This document shows positions 1-11,870 of a DNA stretch of 64,000 bases, one piece after another (the stretch's first letter is position 1; every line of letters starts with the position of its first letter). The stretch comes from Neoceratodus forsteri. Its lineage: Eukaryota > Chordata > Ceratodontiformes > Ceratodontidae. Position numbers and translations under genes: made by a program. Location of the stretch: contig CM057456.1 in NCBI GenBank assembly GCA_016271365.2, forward strand, positions 161,436,501 to 161,500,500. The letters are read 5' to 3'. The notes beneath the pieces were generated by a model. That model had not been told where the DNA came from. It saw only the letters and a program-made list of their open reading frames with translations, and made no database searches.

Positions 1-700
1 GAATCTGGGAGCTGGAGAAACGTGGTCTGTAGTTTAGGTCAAGACTACTTACTGGGTGAGTCATCTTAGCTGCCCTGCTGTTTTTCATTATAGATCACGA
101 TGTGTATAACTTGACAGATGCCAGTTGCTTCAATCCCGCTGCCTACACTGGGACTGGTAAAATGTTTGACTTTTTTGGGGGTGGGGAGTCATGAAAGGGA
201 GGAATGCCTGTGCGACAGAAGCTGACTGCATGCAGGTGTTGAGTGCACAGCTAGGTAGAAGACAGCAGCGATGTTGGAAGCCATTCGCAGCAGCAGTTAA
301 AATATATATATATATTTTATTTGGATTGCCATTAGTGATTTAAAGCATTTTGTGTAGCCACTTTTTGCGGTTGTTGTGGGCGAATGGACACTTTTTTGCC
401 ACAAAGTGAGTGGCCTCAGTAAACCGCATGACCAGCAGTTATGGTCTCCATGGTTCACTGAAGCTGCCGAGTTTGGGGGGAGAAAATGGCCGTAAAGATT
501 AAATTTATTGTGTTGGCTTTGAGAGCACACTGTGACTTGGTGGGAGGGGGGTGTTATGCAGGCGGCTTGGGACCAGGAACCTGTGAAGCGGGTTGCCAAC
601 CAGAGATCAGTAAACCCAGACTACATGGAGTGATTTCATCAAGAGCTGATTCGGTCATCTGTGTGCTGGGACTAGATCTGTGATGTTGTACTGGGATAAC
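1..700. other. Unassigned sequence left of first CR1
   Basis: I recognise no gene or transposon here. A short (TA)n run lies near 300-316. From about 640 the text begins to resemble the 5' part of the CR1 that follows, but the boundary cannot be placed. Confidence 0.4.
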
Positions 701-3700
701 ATCATGGGTCCAGTACCAGACTGACCATTCAGAGTCCAGGATTCTTTCATGCCATTGTATAATAGAGGATTTTAATGACTGGCTGAGGAAATGGTGCAGG
801 AAGGAGATGTTCATCTGTATTGGGGACTGGAAGGAAACCTGGTGAAACAAAGCACTCTTTTCACCAGACAGACTACACCTCATTAGGGAGGGTTTGAGGG
901 TACTCAGGGACAAACTGGGAGAATACATAACCACTATACTTAATTTAAACTAGTGGGGGAGGGGCAGTGGGCATGCAGGCCCAAAGAATTTGAGAGGGTG
1001 AGGTCAAAGAACCTCCCCTCCACAGTGATGGAAGAGGTCTGGAGGGAGGAAGTGGAAGGGGTGAGAAAACAGTTAGCAAAGCATGGAGGGGGTAAGAAAC
1101 ATATAACAAGGGTAGGTGGGAGGGTGCACACAGGGGAGAAATGTGAAGAGAAGAATAAAGAGAAGGAAGGTTAGATTCTAGGTGGAGGGTGGTGTCTCTG
1201 GATGTCTGGGGTCTTGGAAACAAGATGGATGACCTGTAGGCGCTGTTAACAAACAGGAGGGTGGACATAGCGGCAGTAACCGAGACTTGCGCAACACCAC
1301 ACCATGACTAGGACCTTGTGATCCCTGGATATAAACTACACAGGAGGGACAGAGTAGTTGGAATGGGGGAAGGATGGCAGTTTACATCAGGGAGGGAATA
1401 ACTTGCACACGGGAGGAGTCAGAGGAAGGAAAGATGGAGATATTATGGGTTCAGTTACGGTCCAATAGGGGGAGATAGGAGAGGTTGGGGGTGGTTTACA
1501 GACCACCCAACCAGGATGAGGAGAGGGACAGGGAACTGAGCTCACAAATATTGGAAGCTTCGAGGAAAGGAGAAGTGGCAATTGTGGTGGACTTCAACCT
1601 GCCCAAGGTGAACTGGAGTGCACCATCCACTACATGTGCTAGGAATCAGGTGATCCTGGAAGGACTGCAAAGTGGGTTGCTGACTCAGGGCATCACAGAA
1701 CCAACAAATGCAGAGGCAGTTCTTGATCTGGTGCTCACAAATGGGGAGCATGTACAAGAAATAACACTCAGGGAGCCCCTGGGTGGGAGTGACCATTGAA
1801 TAGTGTGGTTCCAATTAGATATGGTCAGGGAAAACATCCTGACTAAGACCAAAATCTTGGATTTTAGGAGGGCAAACTTTAGGAAGATGGGCAAAGTGTT
1901 AAGGAGCCACCTGGCAGGCATCAGAGCAGATATGGGGGTGGACCAAAGGTGGTTCTTCATTAAAGGAGAACTGCACTGAACCTGTAGGTCATTTTTCCCC
2001 TGTAGCAGTTGATTTTTAAGTACTAGTTCAAATGTTGTTACTGTTCCATCTCTACAAGCTTTTTAGTTATCCTATTGGGTGATTCTGATTTACACACAGA
2101 CAGTTAATGCCATTTTAGAACTATATAATGTAGTTTATGTCCCTTGCTCAGCTCTTCCATTAATGAAACAATGCAGCTGTGTTCTACTATAGAACTCAGT
2201 GGTTGGAGAGGGACATAAACTATATCATACAATTCTAAAATGGCACTCAACACCAGAATGTTAATCAGAAACAACCACCGAGGTCACTAATAGGCAAGTA
2301 TAGATGGAACAATAACAGAATTTGAACTAGTATTTAAAAAAAATGTTTCTGTTGGGAAACATTTCCTTCAGGTTTAGTGCAGTTCTCTTTTAAGGAAGGA
2401 TACTGGTTGCCACAGAGGAGTGCGTTAGGCTCAGGGGGAAGAACCCAAGGTCCAAAGCACCCAGCTGGTTCAGTTCTGGGGTCACCCAGACAGTAAGGGA
2501 AAAGAGACTAGCCTACAGAAAATTCAGGAAGATCAAGAGAGAGGTGGATAGGGAAAATTACCTAAGGTTGGCTAGTGAGGCAAGTAAGGAAGTCTAGCGA
2601 GCTAAGGCACAGATAGGAGCTGCAGACAGCAGAAGGAATTAAGAAGGGGGAGAAGGCCTTCTTTCGCTATATAAGTGAGAAACGGAACAAAAGGACAAGA
2701 TTGTTAGGCTTAAGAAAGGGGAGAAGTGAATGGAGGATAACGGGAAAAGCAGAGATACTAAATGAATACTTCTGTTCCATCTTCACCAAGGAGAAGGATG
2801 GACAAGTACTTTCAGGAGGGAGAAGGGGGAGGGGAACATAGATATAGTGATAGAGGAGGACAGAGTGAGGGAGGGGTTGCTAGCATTGAGGGTGGACAAA
2901 TCACCAGGCCTAGACAGATTACATCCAAGGGTACTAAGGGAACTGGCTGAGGAGCTGGCAGGGCCACTGGCAGGCCTGTTTAATAGTTCAGTGGAGTCAG
3001 GTATGGTACCGCAGGACTAGAAAACAGTACATGCGGTACCCCTTCACAAAAGCAGTCTCAAGGATGACTCAGGGAATTACAGACCAGTCAGTCTGACCTC
3101 AGTCCTGCAGTGGAGACCATACTTCAGGAAAGGTTAGTAGAATATCTAGAGGAGCATGGTCTCCAGGATGTGAGGCAGCATGGGTTCGTGGAGGGGGGGG
3201 GGATCATGTCAAACAAATCTGACTTGACTTCTTTGATTGGGTCACTAAGACAGTAGACAAAGGTCAAGCGGTAGACATCCTCTATCTAGATTTCAGCAGG
3301 GCCTCTGACTCTGTGCCCCACAAAAGTTTGATCTGGAAGCTGGCGGATCTCAGGGTTGGGAATAAAATGGCCAAATTGGTGGAAAACTGGCCGAGGGACA
3401 GAATTCAGAGAGTGGTTGTGAGGGGAGAGTTTTCTGGCACCTGAGAGGTCACCAGTGGCATCCCACTGGGGTTGGTGTTGTTCAATGTCTTCATGAATGA
3501 CATTGGGGATGGCATTAAGAGCAAAATGTGCCTATTTGCAGACAACACCAAGCTCTGCAGGAGAGTGGACACAGCTGAAGGGATACAGCACCTACAGGAT
3601 GATCTGGAAAAGCTGGGGAGGTGGTCTGGGATCTGACAGCTTGGCTTCAATGCCAAGAAATGCAGAGTTATGCACACTGGAGCCAAGAATCCAAGGACGG

Positions 3701-4445
3701 AGTACTACCTGGGTGGAGTCTGAGTATCTGCATCAAGGAGGAGAAGAACCTGAGAGTGATGATCACTTGTATCCCAAAGCACTTCATGCAGTGCAAGAAA
3801 GCAGCAGCAAAGGGCAAACAAGATGCTGCGATGCATAGCTAGGGGGATCAGTAATAAGAGACAGGAGGTTATACTGCCCTTGTACAGGTCACTGGTGAGG
3901 CCACATCTAGAGTATGGAGTTCAGTACTGGTGCCCACACCTCAAAAAGGACATTAACCTGCTGGAGAAGGTCCAGAGGAGGGCTACAAATATGATAGTGG
4001 GTTCGCAGGGTAAGGCATATGATGAGAGGTTGAGGGCACAGAACATGTACTCCCTGGAAGACAGAAGAAAGAGAGGGGACATGATTGGGACCTTTAAGTA
4101 CTTGAAAGAGATAAATAAAGTGGATAAGGAAGGTCTCTTTAAGATTAGTGGCAACCATGAGGGGCACAGTCTTAAGCTGAAGAGGGAAGGTTTAGGAGGG
4201 GAGGTCAGGAGGCCCTTCTTCACAGAGAGGGTGGTGGACACTTGGAATGCACTGCTGGAAGAGGTGGTCTCATTGAAGATAATGGGCTGCATCAAGAGAA
4301 GCTGGGATAGGCATGGGGGAAGGTAAGGATCATGGGTAGGGAGGATGGGAGAAATGGGGAGGGGCGCAGGGACAGTAGATCAAGCTGTGGACCCAGCAAA
4401 ATGAGCAGAGTAGAGTAGATAGACCAAATGGCCTTTCTTCTGCTC
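700..4445 (+). mobile_element. CR1 LINE copy A, near full length, decayed
   Basis: A CR1-clade non-LTR retrotransposon that would copy itself by target-primed reverse transcription. From about 1,195 the frames read as an endonuclease: a WGLGNKMD-like start, VVYRPP near 1,490, a DFNLP segment near 1,590 (usual GDFN) and GGSDH near 1,790. The reverse transcriptase follows, with a degraded LDFSKAFD equivalent near 3,290 and a fingers-palm region to about 3,660. The C-terminal CR1 region (VRPHLEYG, VQRRAT, FKYLK) runs to about 4,326. Stops and frameshifts are frequent, so it is a pseudogene. A MITE interrupts it at 1,960-2,393. Its 3' end abuts the minisatellite at about 4,445. The 5' limit is uncertain. 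Confidence 0.8.
1960..2393. mobile_element. T2/Kolobok-type palindromic MITE
   Basis: A 434-bp non-autonomous DNA element inside CR1 copy A. The left end reads TTAAAGGAGAACTGCACT and the right end, reverse-complemented, reads TTAAAAGAGAACTGCACT. TTAA at 1,960-1,963 and 2,390-2,393 is the duplicated target. The inverted repeats are long: ACTAGTTCAAAT on the left pairs with ATTTGAACTAGT on the right, and a palindromic centre lies near 2,180. TTAA targets and TTAAAGGRR ends are the published signature of Xenopus T2 MITEs, linked to Kolobok transposases. It encodes no protein. It is younger than the CR1. Confidence 0.8.
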
Positions 4446-5100
4446 CTTCAAAGGTTCATATGTATGCAGAGAATGAGCATTCTGGGCTCCAGGGAGGGAA
4501 TTCCAGCACCTAGGGTGGACATTCTGGCAGCTGGGTGGGCACTAAGGCAGATCGGGTAGTCATTTTGACCATGAGGGTAGTCATTCCAGCCCCAGGGTGG
4601 ACATAGAGGGTAGGCATTCTGGCCATAGGGTGGTTATTCTGACCCTAGGGCAGGTATTGAGGCCCCGGGAAAGGGCATTCTGGCCCCAGGGTGGATACTG
4701 AGGTACAGAGGTTGGGCATTCTAGTACCTGTGTGAGAATCCTAGCCCTATGTTGTGCACTGCAGCTGCAAGGTGGGCACTGTGACACAGAGGGTGATCAT
4801 TTGGGCAATGAGGGTATGCATACCGGCCCAAGAAAAGGGACTGAGTCTCAAAGGGTGGTCATTAAGGCACAAGGGTGGTCATTTTGACCCCCAGGGTTAG
4901 GGCTGGCATGTCATGTGTAGGGTGGGTACAAGGCACAAAGGGTGGGCACTGAGACACAGAAGGTGGGCATTCCACAGGCAATGTACTACTCAGGACCCAA
5001 GGCACTCCACAAGAAATGTACTGCTGAGAAGATAGGGTGGACATTTTGAACTCCAGAATGGGAATTCCAGCTCTGGGGTGGGCATTCCAGCCCATTCCAG
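4446..5100. repeat. Degenerate about 20-bp minisatellite, block 1a
   Basis: Alternating variants of GGGTGGGCATTCYRGCCCC and GGGTGGGCACTGAGGCACAG make up this stretch. The long antisense frames across it come from stop-poor repeat units, not genes. It is the downstream half of the first duplication copy. Confidence 0.85.
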
Positions 5101-5580
5101 CTGGAGAAGGTCCAGAGGAGGGCAAAAAAGATGATAGCTGGTCAGCAAGGTAAGGCATATGATGAGAGGCTGAGAGCACTGAACGTGTACTCCCTGGAGG
5201 ACAGGAGAGAGAGAGAGAGAGGGGACACGATTTGGACCTTTAAGTACTTGAAAGGGATAAATAAGGTGGATAAGGAGGGTCTCTTTAAGATGAGTGACAA
5301 CCATAACATGAGGGGGCACAGTCTTAAGCTGGAGAGGGTAGGTTTAGGAGGGAGTTCAAGAAGTCCTTCTTCACAGAGAGGGTGGTGGACACTTGGAATG
5401 CACTGCTGGAAGAGGTGGTCTCATTGAAGACAGTGGGCAGCTTCAAGAGAGGTGGGGATAGGCATGAGGAAGGTAAGGCTCATGGGTAAGGAGGATAGGA
5501 GGAGTGGGGGGGGCAGGGATGATTAGATAGACCAAATGACCTTCTTTTGCTTCTTCATAGGTTTGTATGTATGTAGAGTA
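5101..5580 (+). pseudogene. Duplicated CR1 C-terminal fragment
   Basis: The second copy of the 3' part of CR1 A. It encodes the same C-terminal stretch (YDERLRALN, YSLEDRRE, FKYLKGINKVDKEGLF, HSLKLERV) and then the CR1 3' end. Its start falls exactly at the duplication breakpoint, so there is no independent 5' truncation or target-site duplication. It is non-functional. Confidence 0.85.
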
Positions 5581-6250
5581 TGAGCATTCTGGGCCCCAGG
5601 GAGGGAGGGAGGGAAGTCCAGTCCCTTGGGTGGGCATTCTGGCAGCTGGGTGGGCACTGAGACCAAGAGGGTAGTTATTTTGGCCATGAAGGTAGTCATT
5701 CCAGCCCCAGGGTTGACACAGAGGATAGGCATTCTGGGCAGGTATTGAGGCCCAGGGAAGGGCATTCTGGCCCCAGGAAGGATACTGAAGTACAGAGGGT
5801 GGGCATTCTAGTACCAGTGTGAGGATCCTAGCCCTATGATAAGCACTGCAGCTGCAAGGTGGACACTGTGGCACAGAGGGTAATCATTTGGGCAATGAGG
5901 GTAGGCATACCTGCTCCAGAATAGGAACTGAGGCCCAATGAGTGGTCATTCCAGCACAAGTGTAGTCATTCTGACTCTCAGGGGTAGGATTGACATATGG
6001 CATGCCACGTGTTAGGTGGGTATCAGGCACAAAGGGTGGGCATTGAGGCACAGAAGGTGGGCATTGCACAGGCAATGTACTGCTCAGGACCCAGGGAACA
6101 ATACAAGAAATGTACTGCTGAGGAGACAGGGTGGACATTTTTGACCCCACAATGGGAATTCCAGCTCTAGGGTGGGCATTCCAGCCCTTGTGTGGGCACT
6201 TTGCCCCTCTGGGGACATTCTGGCTCCCAGTGATGTGTATTCTGGCCGCT
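5581..6250. repeat. Minisatellite block 1b
   Basis: Same unit types as block 1a and mostly its duplicate. Past about 6,183 the text is single copy. From about 6,250 to 6,328 a non-repeat flank precedes the DIRS element. Confidence 0.8.
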
Positions 6251-6369
6251 CACCAGAGCAAAGCGCTAGCGCAGCTGGTGTGTTAGTCTTTCCTGCTCCA
6301 CATTTTCTCTTCAATTTTGATGTTGAATAAATACAGGTTACTCACCTGTAACAGGAGTTCTAGGAATGG

Positions 6370-6485
6370 TATATGTTGTTCATCCACACTCATTGGCAGG
6401 TATCCTTGCCGCTTTAAATCTTGCCGGAAGGTCTTCAAGCTTGCTCCTCCCACCCACCCGGGTGGTATAACTCGGCTCGCCCATG
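6370..6485. repeat. DIRS left inverted terminal repeat
   Basis: Starts around TATATGTTGTTCATCCACAC and runs through ACCCACCCGGGTGGTATAAC. It is the near-exact reverse complement of 12,035-12,157. Outside it lies a unique terminus at 6,329-6,369 containing CAGGTTACTCACCTGTAAC. Confidence 0.92.
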
Positions 6486-6552
6486 GCCAGATCTGGCCCG
6501 CTGGAAGCTCAAGGTTGTGCGTCCCGAGCCTTGGCGGGAGGAGGTCGGGTGG

Positions 6553-6652
6553 GTGTGGATGAACAACATATACCATTCCTAGAACTCCTGTTACAGGTGA
6601 GTAACCTGTATTTAGGGACATGGATATGTTGTTCATCCACACTCATTGGCAG
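6553..6652. repeat. DIRS internal complementary region
   Basis: Bases 6,553-6,613 are the reverse complement of the element's left terminus (GTTACAGGTGAGTAACCTGT). Directly abutting, 6,614-6,652 are the reverse complement of its right terminus (AGGGACATGGATATGTTG). The two outer ends are thus joined head to tail in one 100-bp block. In the accepted DIRS-1 model this block templates the terminal bases missing from the transcript and allows a single-stranded circle. Confidence 0.92.
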
Positions 6653-6739
6653 ACTCCTAGCAGTTCTCCGGGAGGAGGGAGGCAAGGCGCACACCCCTAA
6701 TACTTACTTGGGAAAGAGAGACTGGAGAACCGAGGCCCC

Positions 6740-7790
6740 AAAACCAGCATCCCGGCGTGACCAAGGTCGATGTGGTAGTGGGTAATGAAGGTGTTTGCTG
6801 ACTTCCAGGTAGCAGCCCTGCAGATTTCCTGGATAGGGACGCCCCTGAAGCAGCCACTGCTGCAGCAGTATGGCGGGTAGAATGAGCTCTTATCCCTCTG
6901 GGAGGCTCCATGCCCGCCAACTTATAGCAGAGATCTATGCAGGAGGTTACCCACCTGCTTATCGTCCGCTTGGCTGCAGGTCTGCCAGATGCGGCTTCAG
7001 CGTAGGTGACAAACAGCTGGCGAACCTCTCCCCGAATTTCAGCCGTGCGCTCCTTATAATAAGCGAGCGCCCTTCTAGGGTCCAGAGTATGGAGCCTATA
7101 TTCGGCCTCCGAGGTGTGATTGGGGTAGAACACCGCAGAGTCAACACCTGGTTAAGGGAAACTCCGCACCACCTTCGGAAGGAATTTCGGTGGGGGCGAG
7201 GACAACCTTGTCCCTGTGGAAGACCAGGTGAAGGAGACTCGATGGAAAGCGCCTGGAGCTCTCCCATCCTTCTGGCTGACGTGATAGCCACCAAGAAGGC
7301 GGTCTTCCACGACAGGTGAGAGAGAGCACACCTGTGCATAGGTTCGAATGGCTTGCCCATGAGCTTTGCCAAGTACCAGCAGTAGATCCCACGAGGTGGG
7401 GTTCCCGACTGGAGGGGAATGTGATCAAGGCCTTTGAAAAGCGCCAGACTACCTTCTCCATGCAAGACCGACTGCTTCCCGCCCGCGCCCCGGTAAGAGA
7501 GATGGCTGCCAGTGCACCCCTTAGGTCGCCGACCTAAGCCCCTTGACTAGAAAGGGACCATAAATAGTCCAAGATGCTTGCCAAGGAACAGGAGGAAGGG
7601 TCCAAGCCCTTGCTTCTGACACCAATGGAAAACCTTTTCCATTTGAAGGCATAGCATTTTCTGGTCGACTCTTACGGGACGCCTCAACTACATTGAGGAC
7701 CTCGTCGGAAAGACCCAAGGCCTGGAACTCTAGCCAGCTCAGGAACCAGGCCGTCAGGTGCAGGGATTGAAGGTCCGGATGGAACACCTT
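6740..7790 (-). pseudogene. DIRS tyrosine recombinase, frameshifted
   Basis: The integrase of the element; it joins the circular DNA copy to the genome by strand exchange through a tyrosine. The start reads LTAWFLSWLEF and GLSDEVL, usual for DIRS recombinases. The first catalytic arginine lies in KTAFLVAITSARRMGELQAL (around 7,280). The H-x-x-R box is RAHSTRHTAA (around 6,866-6,890). The tyrosine is in HYHIDL, codon 6,775-6,777. The tyrosine lies in a different frame from the H-x-x-R box, so at least one frameshift falls around 6,830-6,850. Other frame breaks lie near 7,520 and 7,130. Confidence 0.88.
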
Positions 7791-8590
7791 CCCTGATTGG
7801 ACTGAGAGCAGGTCCGGGCGAGCTGGAAGCTGCCGTGAGTCCTGGAGCTGAGACTGAGGAGATCTGGGTACCAGAACTGGCGAGGCCAGTCTGGGGCTAT
7901 CAGAATCACCTGCGCCTGTCCCTCCTCGCCTTGAGAAGCACCTTGTGGATCAAGGGAAATGGGGAAAGGCGTAAAGAGGCCCGGGTCCATTGCCTCGAGA
8001 AGGCATCCCCTGCAGCGAGCCCTGCTGAGGGGCGGGCATGGAACAGACTCAGCCTGCTGCTCCATGGAGGCAAACAGGTCCACCTGAGGTGTGCCCCAAA
8101 GGAGAACAGATGCTGTACTACCTCCGGCAGGAGAGACCACTCGTGGGATGCAGCCCCTATCCGGCTCAGGGCATCGGCCAGGGTGTTGGAGGCTCCTGCC
8201 ACGTGAATGGCTAGGAGGTCCGCCTCCAGGCTGCGCACGAGTGACCAAATGCGGAGAGCTTCCTTGCATAGAAGCATGGAGCGGCCCGCCCTGGCGGTTT
8301 AGATAGTACATGGTCGTGGTATTGTCCGTCTGGACTCGGACCACTTGACCCCGGAGAAACGGAGCAAAGGCGGTGAGAGCTAGGCGGACCGCTCGGAGCT
8401 CCAGCAGGTTGATGTGGCATCGGGACCTCCGCGGGGACCAGAGGCCATGAGCCCGGTGTTCCCCCAGATGGGCACCCCAACCCATCAGAGAGGCATCGGT
8501 CGATAGGGAGAGACCGTCGCTCGGGCGGACGAACGGATGCCCTCCTGCAAATGATCTGGAACGGTCCACCACTGGAGAGCGCTCCACATC
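7754..8590 (-). pseudogene. DIRS RNase H and connection domain
   Basis: Degrades the RNA strand of the RNA-DNA hybrid during replication. The open frame contains the acidic residues in order: STDASLMGWG (first Asp), INLLELRAV (Glu) and VQTDNTTTMYYLNRQGG (second Asp). The fourth block, HVAGASNTLADALSR, lies in an overlapping frame around 8,170, implying a frameshift near 8,270. The ILIAPDWPRQFWYP segment near 7,850 is the conserved tail of DIRS polyproteins. It follows the reverse transcriptase directly. Confidence 0.88.
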
Positions 8591-8596
8591 CCTGTG

Positions 8597-9540
8597 TCAC
8601 CGGCCAAGCTGGTCCAAGGGATCGCAGCGTTGTGACCACTGGCTGGCCAGTCCCCACTGAAGGGGACGCATGTTCCAGCGGGCCCAACGGACCACGCTGG
8701 TGCAGGCCGCCACGAGACCCAGGAGGCGCAGGAAGTCCCGGGCAGGGCGCAATTGCCCAACCAGAAATGATCGGGCAAAGGAGGAAAGAACCTCGGCCCT
8801 GTCCGCCGGGAGCCGCGCTCTGGCTCGAAGAGAGTCGAGCTGCGCCCCGATGAATAGAATCACCTGCTTCGGCTCGAGTTCCGACTTGGCCTCGTTGATA
8901 AGGAGGCCCAGTTGAGAGCAGACCTGGAGGGCCAGATCTCTGACCACTCCGCCTCCTTCCTGGAGGGAGCCGCTATCAGCCAGTCATCCAGGTAAGGGTA
9001 CACCCGACCCCTCGCGCCCGCAGGAATGCTGTCACCACTGCCATGCATTTGGTGAAGACCCTGGGAGCTGGAGACAAGCCGAAGGGCATGGCTTGAATCA
9101 AGAGGGATCCTTCCGCCTGAAGCCGAAGGAATCTCTGGTGAGACGGACGGATAGGGACGTGAAAAACGCCGCGCCTGCAAGTCCAGAGAGCAGAACCACA
9201 CGCCCGCTCCAAGGATGGTATTATCTGAGCCAGAGTGACCATCCTGAAGGTTCGAGACCTTAGGAACTTGTTTAGGTCGTGTAGGTCGAGAATGGGGCGC
9301 CAGCCCCCCGTCCGTTTCGGAACCAGGAAGTACCTGGACACAAACCCTGGGTCTGAAGGAGGGTCCACCACCTCTCTTACCACCTCCTTCTGGAGGAGGA
9401 GAGCGATGTCGGCTCGACGAGCCGCCAGTGAGGCTGGGGATCCCGAAGCGCCCCGAGGGGCGACGGCTCTGAAGGGTGGTGCCTGCTCGAATTCCAGAGG
9501 CAGGCCTCTTCCCACCACCTCCAAGACCCACCTGTCCGTG
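8597..9540 (-). pseudogene. DIRS reverse transcriptase
   Basis: RNA-directed DNA polymerase of the element. Visible are the fingers (LVPKRTGGWRPILDLHDLN), the palm (LIQAMPFGLSPAPRVFTK) and the catalytic YLDDWLI near 9,000-8,980, followed by a thumb with LGLLINEAKSEL, FIGAQLDS and FLRLLGLVAAC. These pieces occur in three overlapping frames (9,524-8,976, 9,585-8,860, 8,947-8,597), so small indels break the gene. The YLDD variant and the GGWRPI block fit DIRS and Ty3-like enzymes. Confidence 0.9.
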
Positions 9541-9589
9541 GTAACAGCGGACCAGGCGGAACGGAAGTGCTGGAGCCTGCCTCACGGGG

Positions 9590-11870
9590 ACCTAGGTGGG
9601 CAGGGACGGGATGGGGGCGACACCTCAGCCTGCCACTGGCAGGCTTGGAGGAGGGACCGCCGAGGGACCTCTGGGCCCTTTCCTCCCTGCCCTGTTAGAG
9701 GAAGCCGCGGCTTGGGTTTGGGATGCCAAGGCCGAGCCTGCTGGCCCTGACGTTGCTGGGCAAGGCGGGGCAGCAGAAGGACGAAAGGGCTTAGGCTGTG
9801 GTTTGCAGCCTTGTCCTCTGAGCGGAAGAGACCGAGTCCAAGGTGGCATTGGACTCTCGATCCTCTGCAGGTGACCTTCCACCCCAGGGTCAAGAGGTCA
9901 GTCCCCAAAAGGGAACATCCGCCAACTTGTGCTGGGTATCCGGTAAAGGTGGATATCCTCAGCCAAGCCCGCCGACGATAGCCACTGCGGCCGCACCGAT
10001 CTGGCACATGAGTCCCCTATATCCAAAGCAGTCTGGAGCTGCTGTTTGGCCACTGCCCTGCCCTGGTCCCGCACCTGCTTAACCGTAGTCTGCAGATCGG
10101 CGGAAGATGAGGGATGACCTCATCCAGGAGCCCAACAGACATGAGAAAATGTGCCATGAGGACGCCGAACTGGCCTGACGAAGGCCGAGAGGACGCAGCG
10201 TAGACTTTTCGCCCGACATAGTCCAATTCTCTGACTCCTTGTCAGGAGGTTTGTCCACATCCTGGCGCGCTACGGGCGCCGGAAAACGCTGTCGGTAACC
10301 AACCCCTCAGCAGAGGGTGTTCCAAAAACCGGACAAGGAACCGGTAGGGACCGCGATACTTCCTGGCCATCCTGGCCGGCGCAGGGCAGGAAGCAGGCGC
10401 TGCCAAAGCTCCAGTGCCGGACCCACTATGGCCTCGCCACCGGAAAGGCCTCCGCTGGAGAATCCCTCGGTCCAGAATCTCCGTGAGGGGATACCTGGCC
10501 CGCTTGGAACGGGTTCGAGCTCCATCCCGGTAGACTCCGAGATGAGCCAAGCAGTCCTAGGAAGGACGACGGGCTATCGCCCATTGACTGACCTCCTGAA
10601 GACCCAAGTCCAGTCGCTTGGAGAAAAGGAGGAATCATCTTCGGACTCGGAAGAGTCCTCGGAAGAGCTGCCTCTGGCCTGAGCCACCCTTCACCTGCCG
10701 AGGTCGGTCGGGAGTGAGGGTAACTGACAGCCGATGGGGTAGACCCTTAGCCGACCGAGAATCCTTGGTCGGAGCCCCAATTGGTGGCTGTGGAGGCGGA
10801 GGTTCCACCGAATCGGTGAGCAGCTGGTTTTGGCCGAACAACCGCCTGCAGGCTAGGCCTCGATAAGTCGAGGTTGTGTCGATTGCCCGCAGACAGTTGA
10901 TTTAATGGCTGGGAAGGCGACGGGTCGGCTTATTCCCGCCAGGAGGAGTTGTTGCAACATAAGGTCTCTCATCGCCGACGTACTTACGCCGAAGCCTCCC
11001 TCATCCGAGGAGGAGACGAGGACGAGCGGCGACGCCGCTTTACCGCTGTGCCGAGACCGAGACCGCCTATGACGGTGGATCGGCTGGATCATAAGAGGTC
11101 CGAGACCGAGAGTCCCGGAATTTCCGAGGTCGGTGCGGGGAGGTGTCGGCCGGAACCGGCACTCCCTTCGGCTCGGATGGTCCATCCGAGGGCTCCGGAA
11201 CCGGAGGCACAGGCGAGCCCACGGGATCCTCAACTCCTCCCGGGGGAACCGGGGAGAGGGGAATCTCGGTTGCTAAAGGCGACAGTCCGTCCAATGGGTC
11301 GAGAAAAATCTCGACTTCATCGGTGGGAGTCTCGGTCAACTGACCTGACGGGGACACCGTGAGGCCAGTGGCCGAAGCCGAGCGGTCGACCGAAGCCGAC
11401 GGTCGACGGCCCGGGGAGAGGGACCTTTCCCGCTCCCAAGAGCGTCGACGGAGGGACTTACCCCTGTCCCTCTTTTTGGACCGAGAATAAGGTCCAGCAG
11501 ACGCAGGCCCTTCTCCTTTAGTGGAGAGGGACAGACAAAGCTCCTTAAAAGAAGCCGTGTAGGAAGAACCCAGAGAGAGCGGGATAAATGCCGCGGCCGA
11601 GGAAGATACGGCCCGCGTCGCCTCCTCTTCGAGGGCGACCATCCGCTCGAGCTGATCCGCCGAAGCCCGCCGGGCCGCGGGACACCGCAACCGGGCCTCC
11701 TGACTTCACCGGAGGAACGCTTCGGACGGCCCAGTTGCAATCGGGCAGCACGGTCTTCGAGGGCGTGGCCGAAAGATGAACACAGGTCGCAAGCCTGCGG
11801 GTCGTGCTCAAGGCCTAAGCAGTAGACACCGTGGAGTGTGGATCCGTCGAGACATCTTCTGCCATGGGCA
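9590..11870 (-). pseudogene. DIRS gag-like region, many frameshifts
   Basis: Occupies the gag position between the right terminal repeat and the reverse transcriptase. Near its start, about 11,815-11,770, one frame reads CLGLEHDPQACDLCSSF, matching the Cys/His block of DIRS gag proteins. Downstream frames are rich in Ser, Arg, Glu and Pro and CpG-dense (10,850-11,690). No single frame is intact. The assignment rests on position and the Cys/His block; the C-terminal limit is inferred. Confidence 0.65.

Larger units (their letters stand above)
3961..6183 (+). repeat. 1.1-kb tandem duplication of a CR1-minisatellite chimera
   Basis: Two direct copies: 3,961-5,100 and 5,101-about 6,183. Both begin CTGGAGAAGGTCCAGAGGAG inside the CR1 C-terminal coding region, run through the CR1 3' end, cross into the minisatellite and end around GGGTGGGCATTCCAGCCC. 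Internal landmarks match in order, such as the AATGTACTGCT..GGACCC block near 4,981 and 6,071. The copies differ by scattered substitutions and indels. The duplication must postdate the CR1 insertion. Confidence 0.85.

Noticed and set aside
10853..11690. Open plus-strand frames opposite the DIRS gag region, rich in Arg, Pro and Gly
   Set aside because: Shadow frames of CpG-rich antisense coding sequence; the DIRS order and inverted repeats fix the coding strand as minus.
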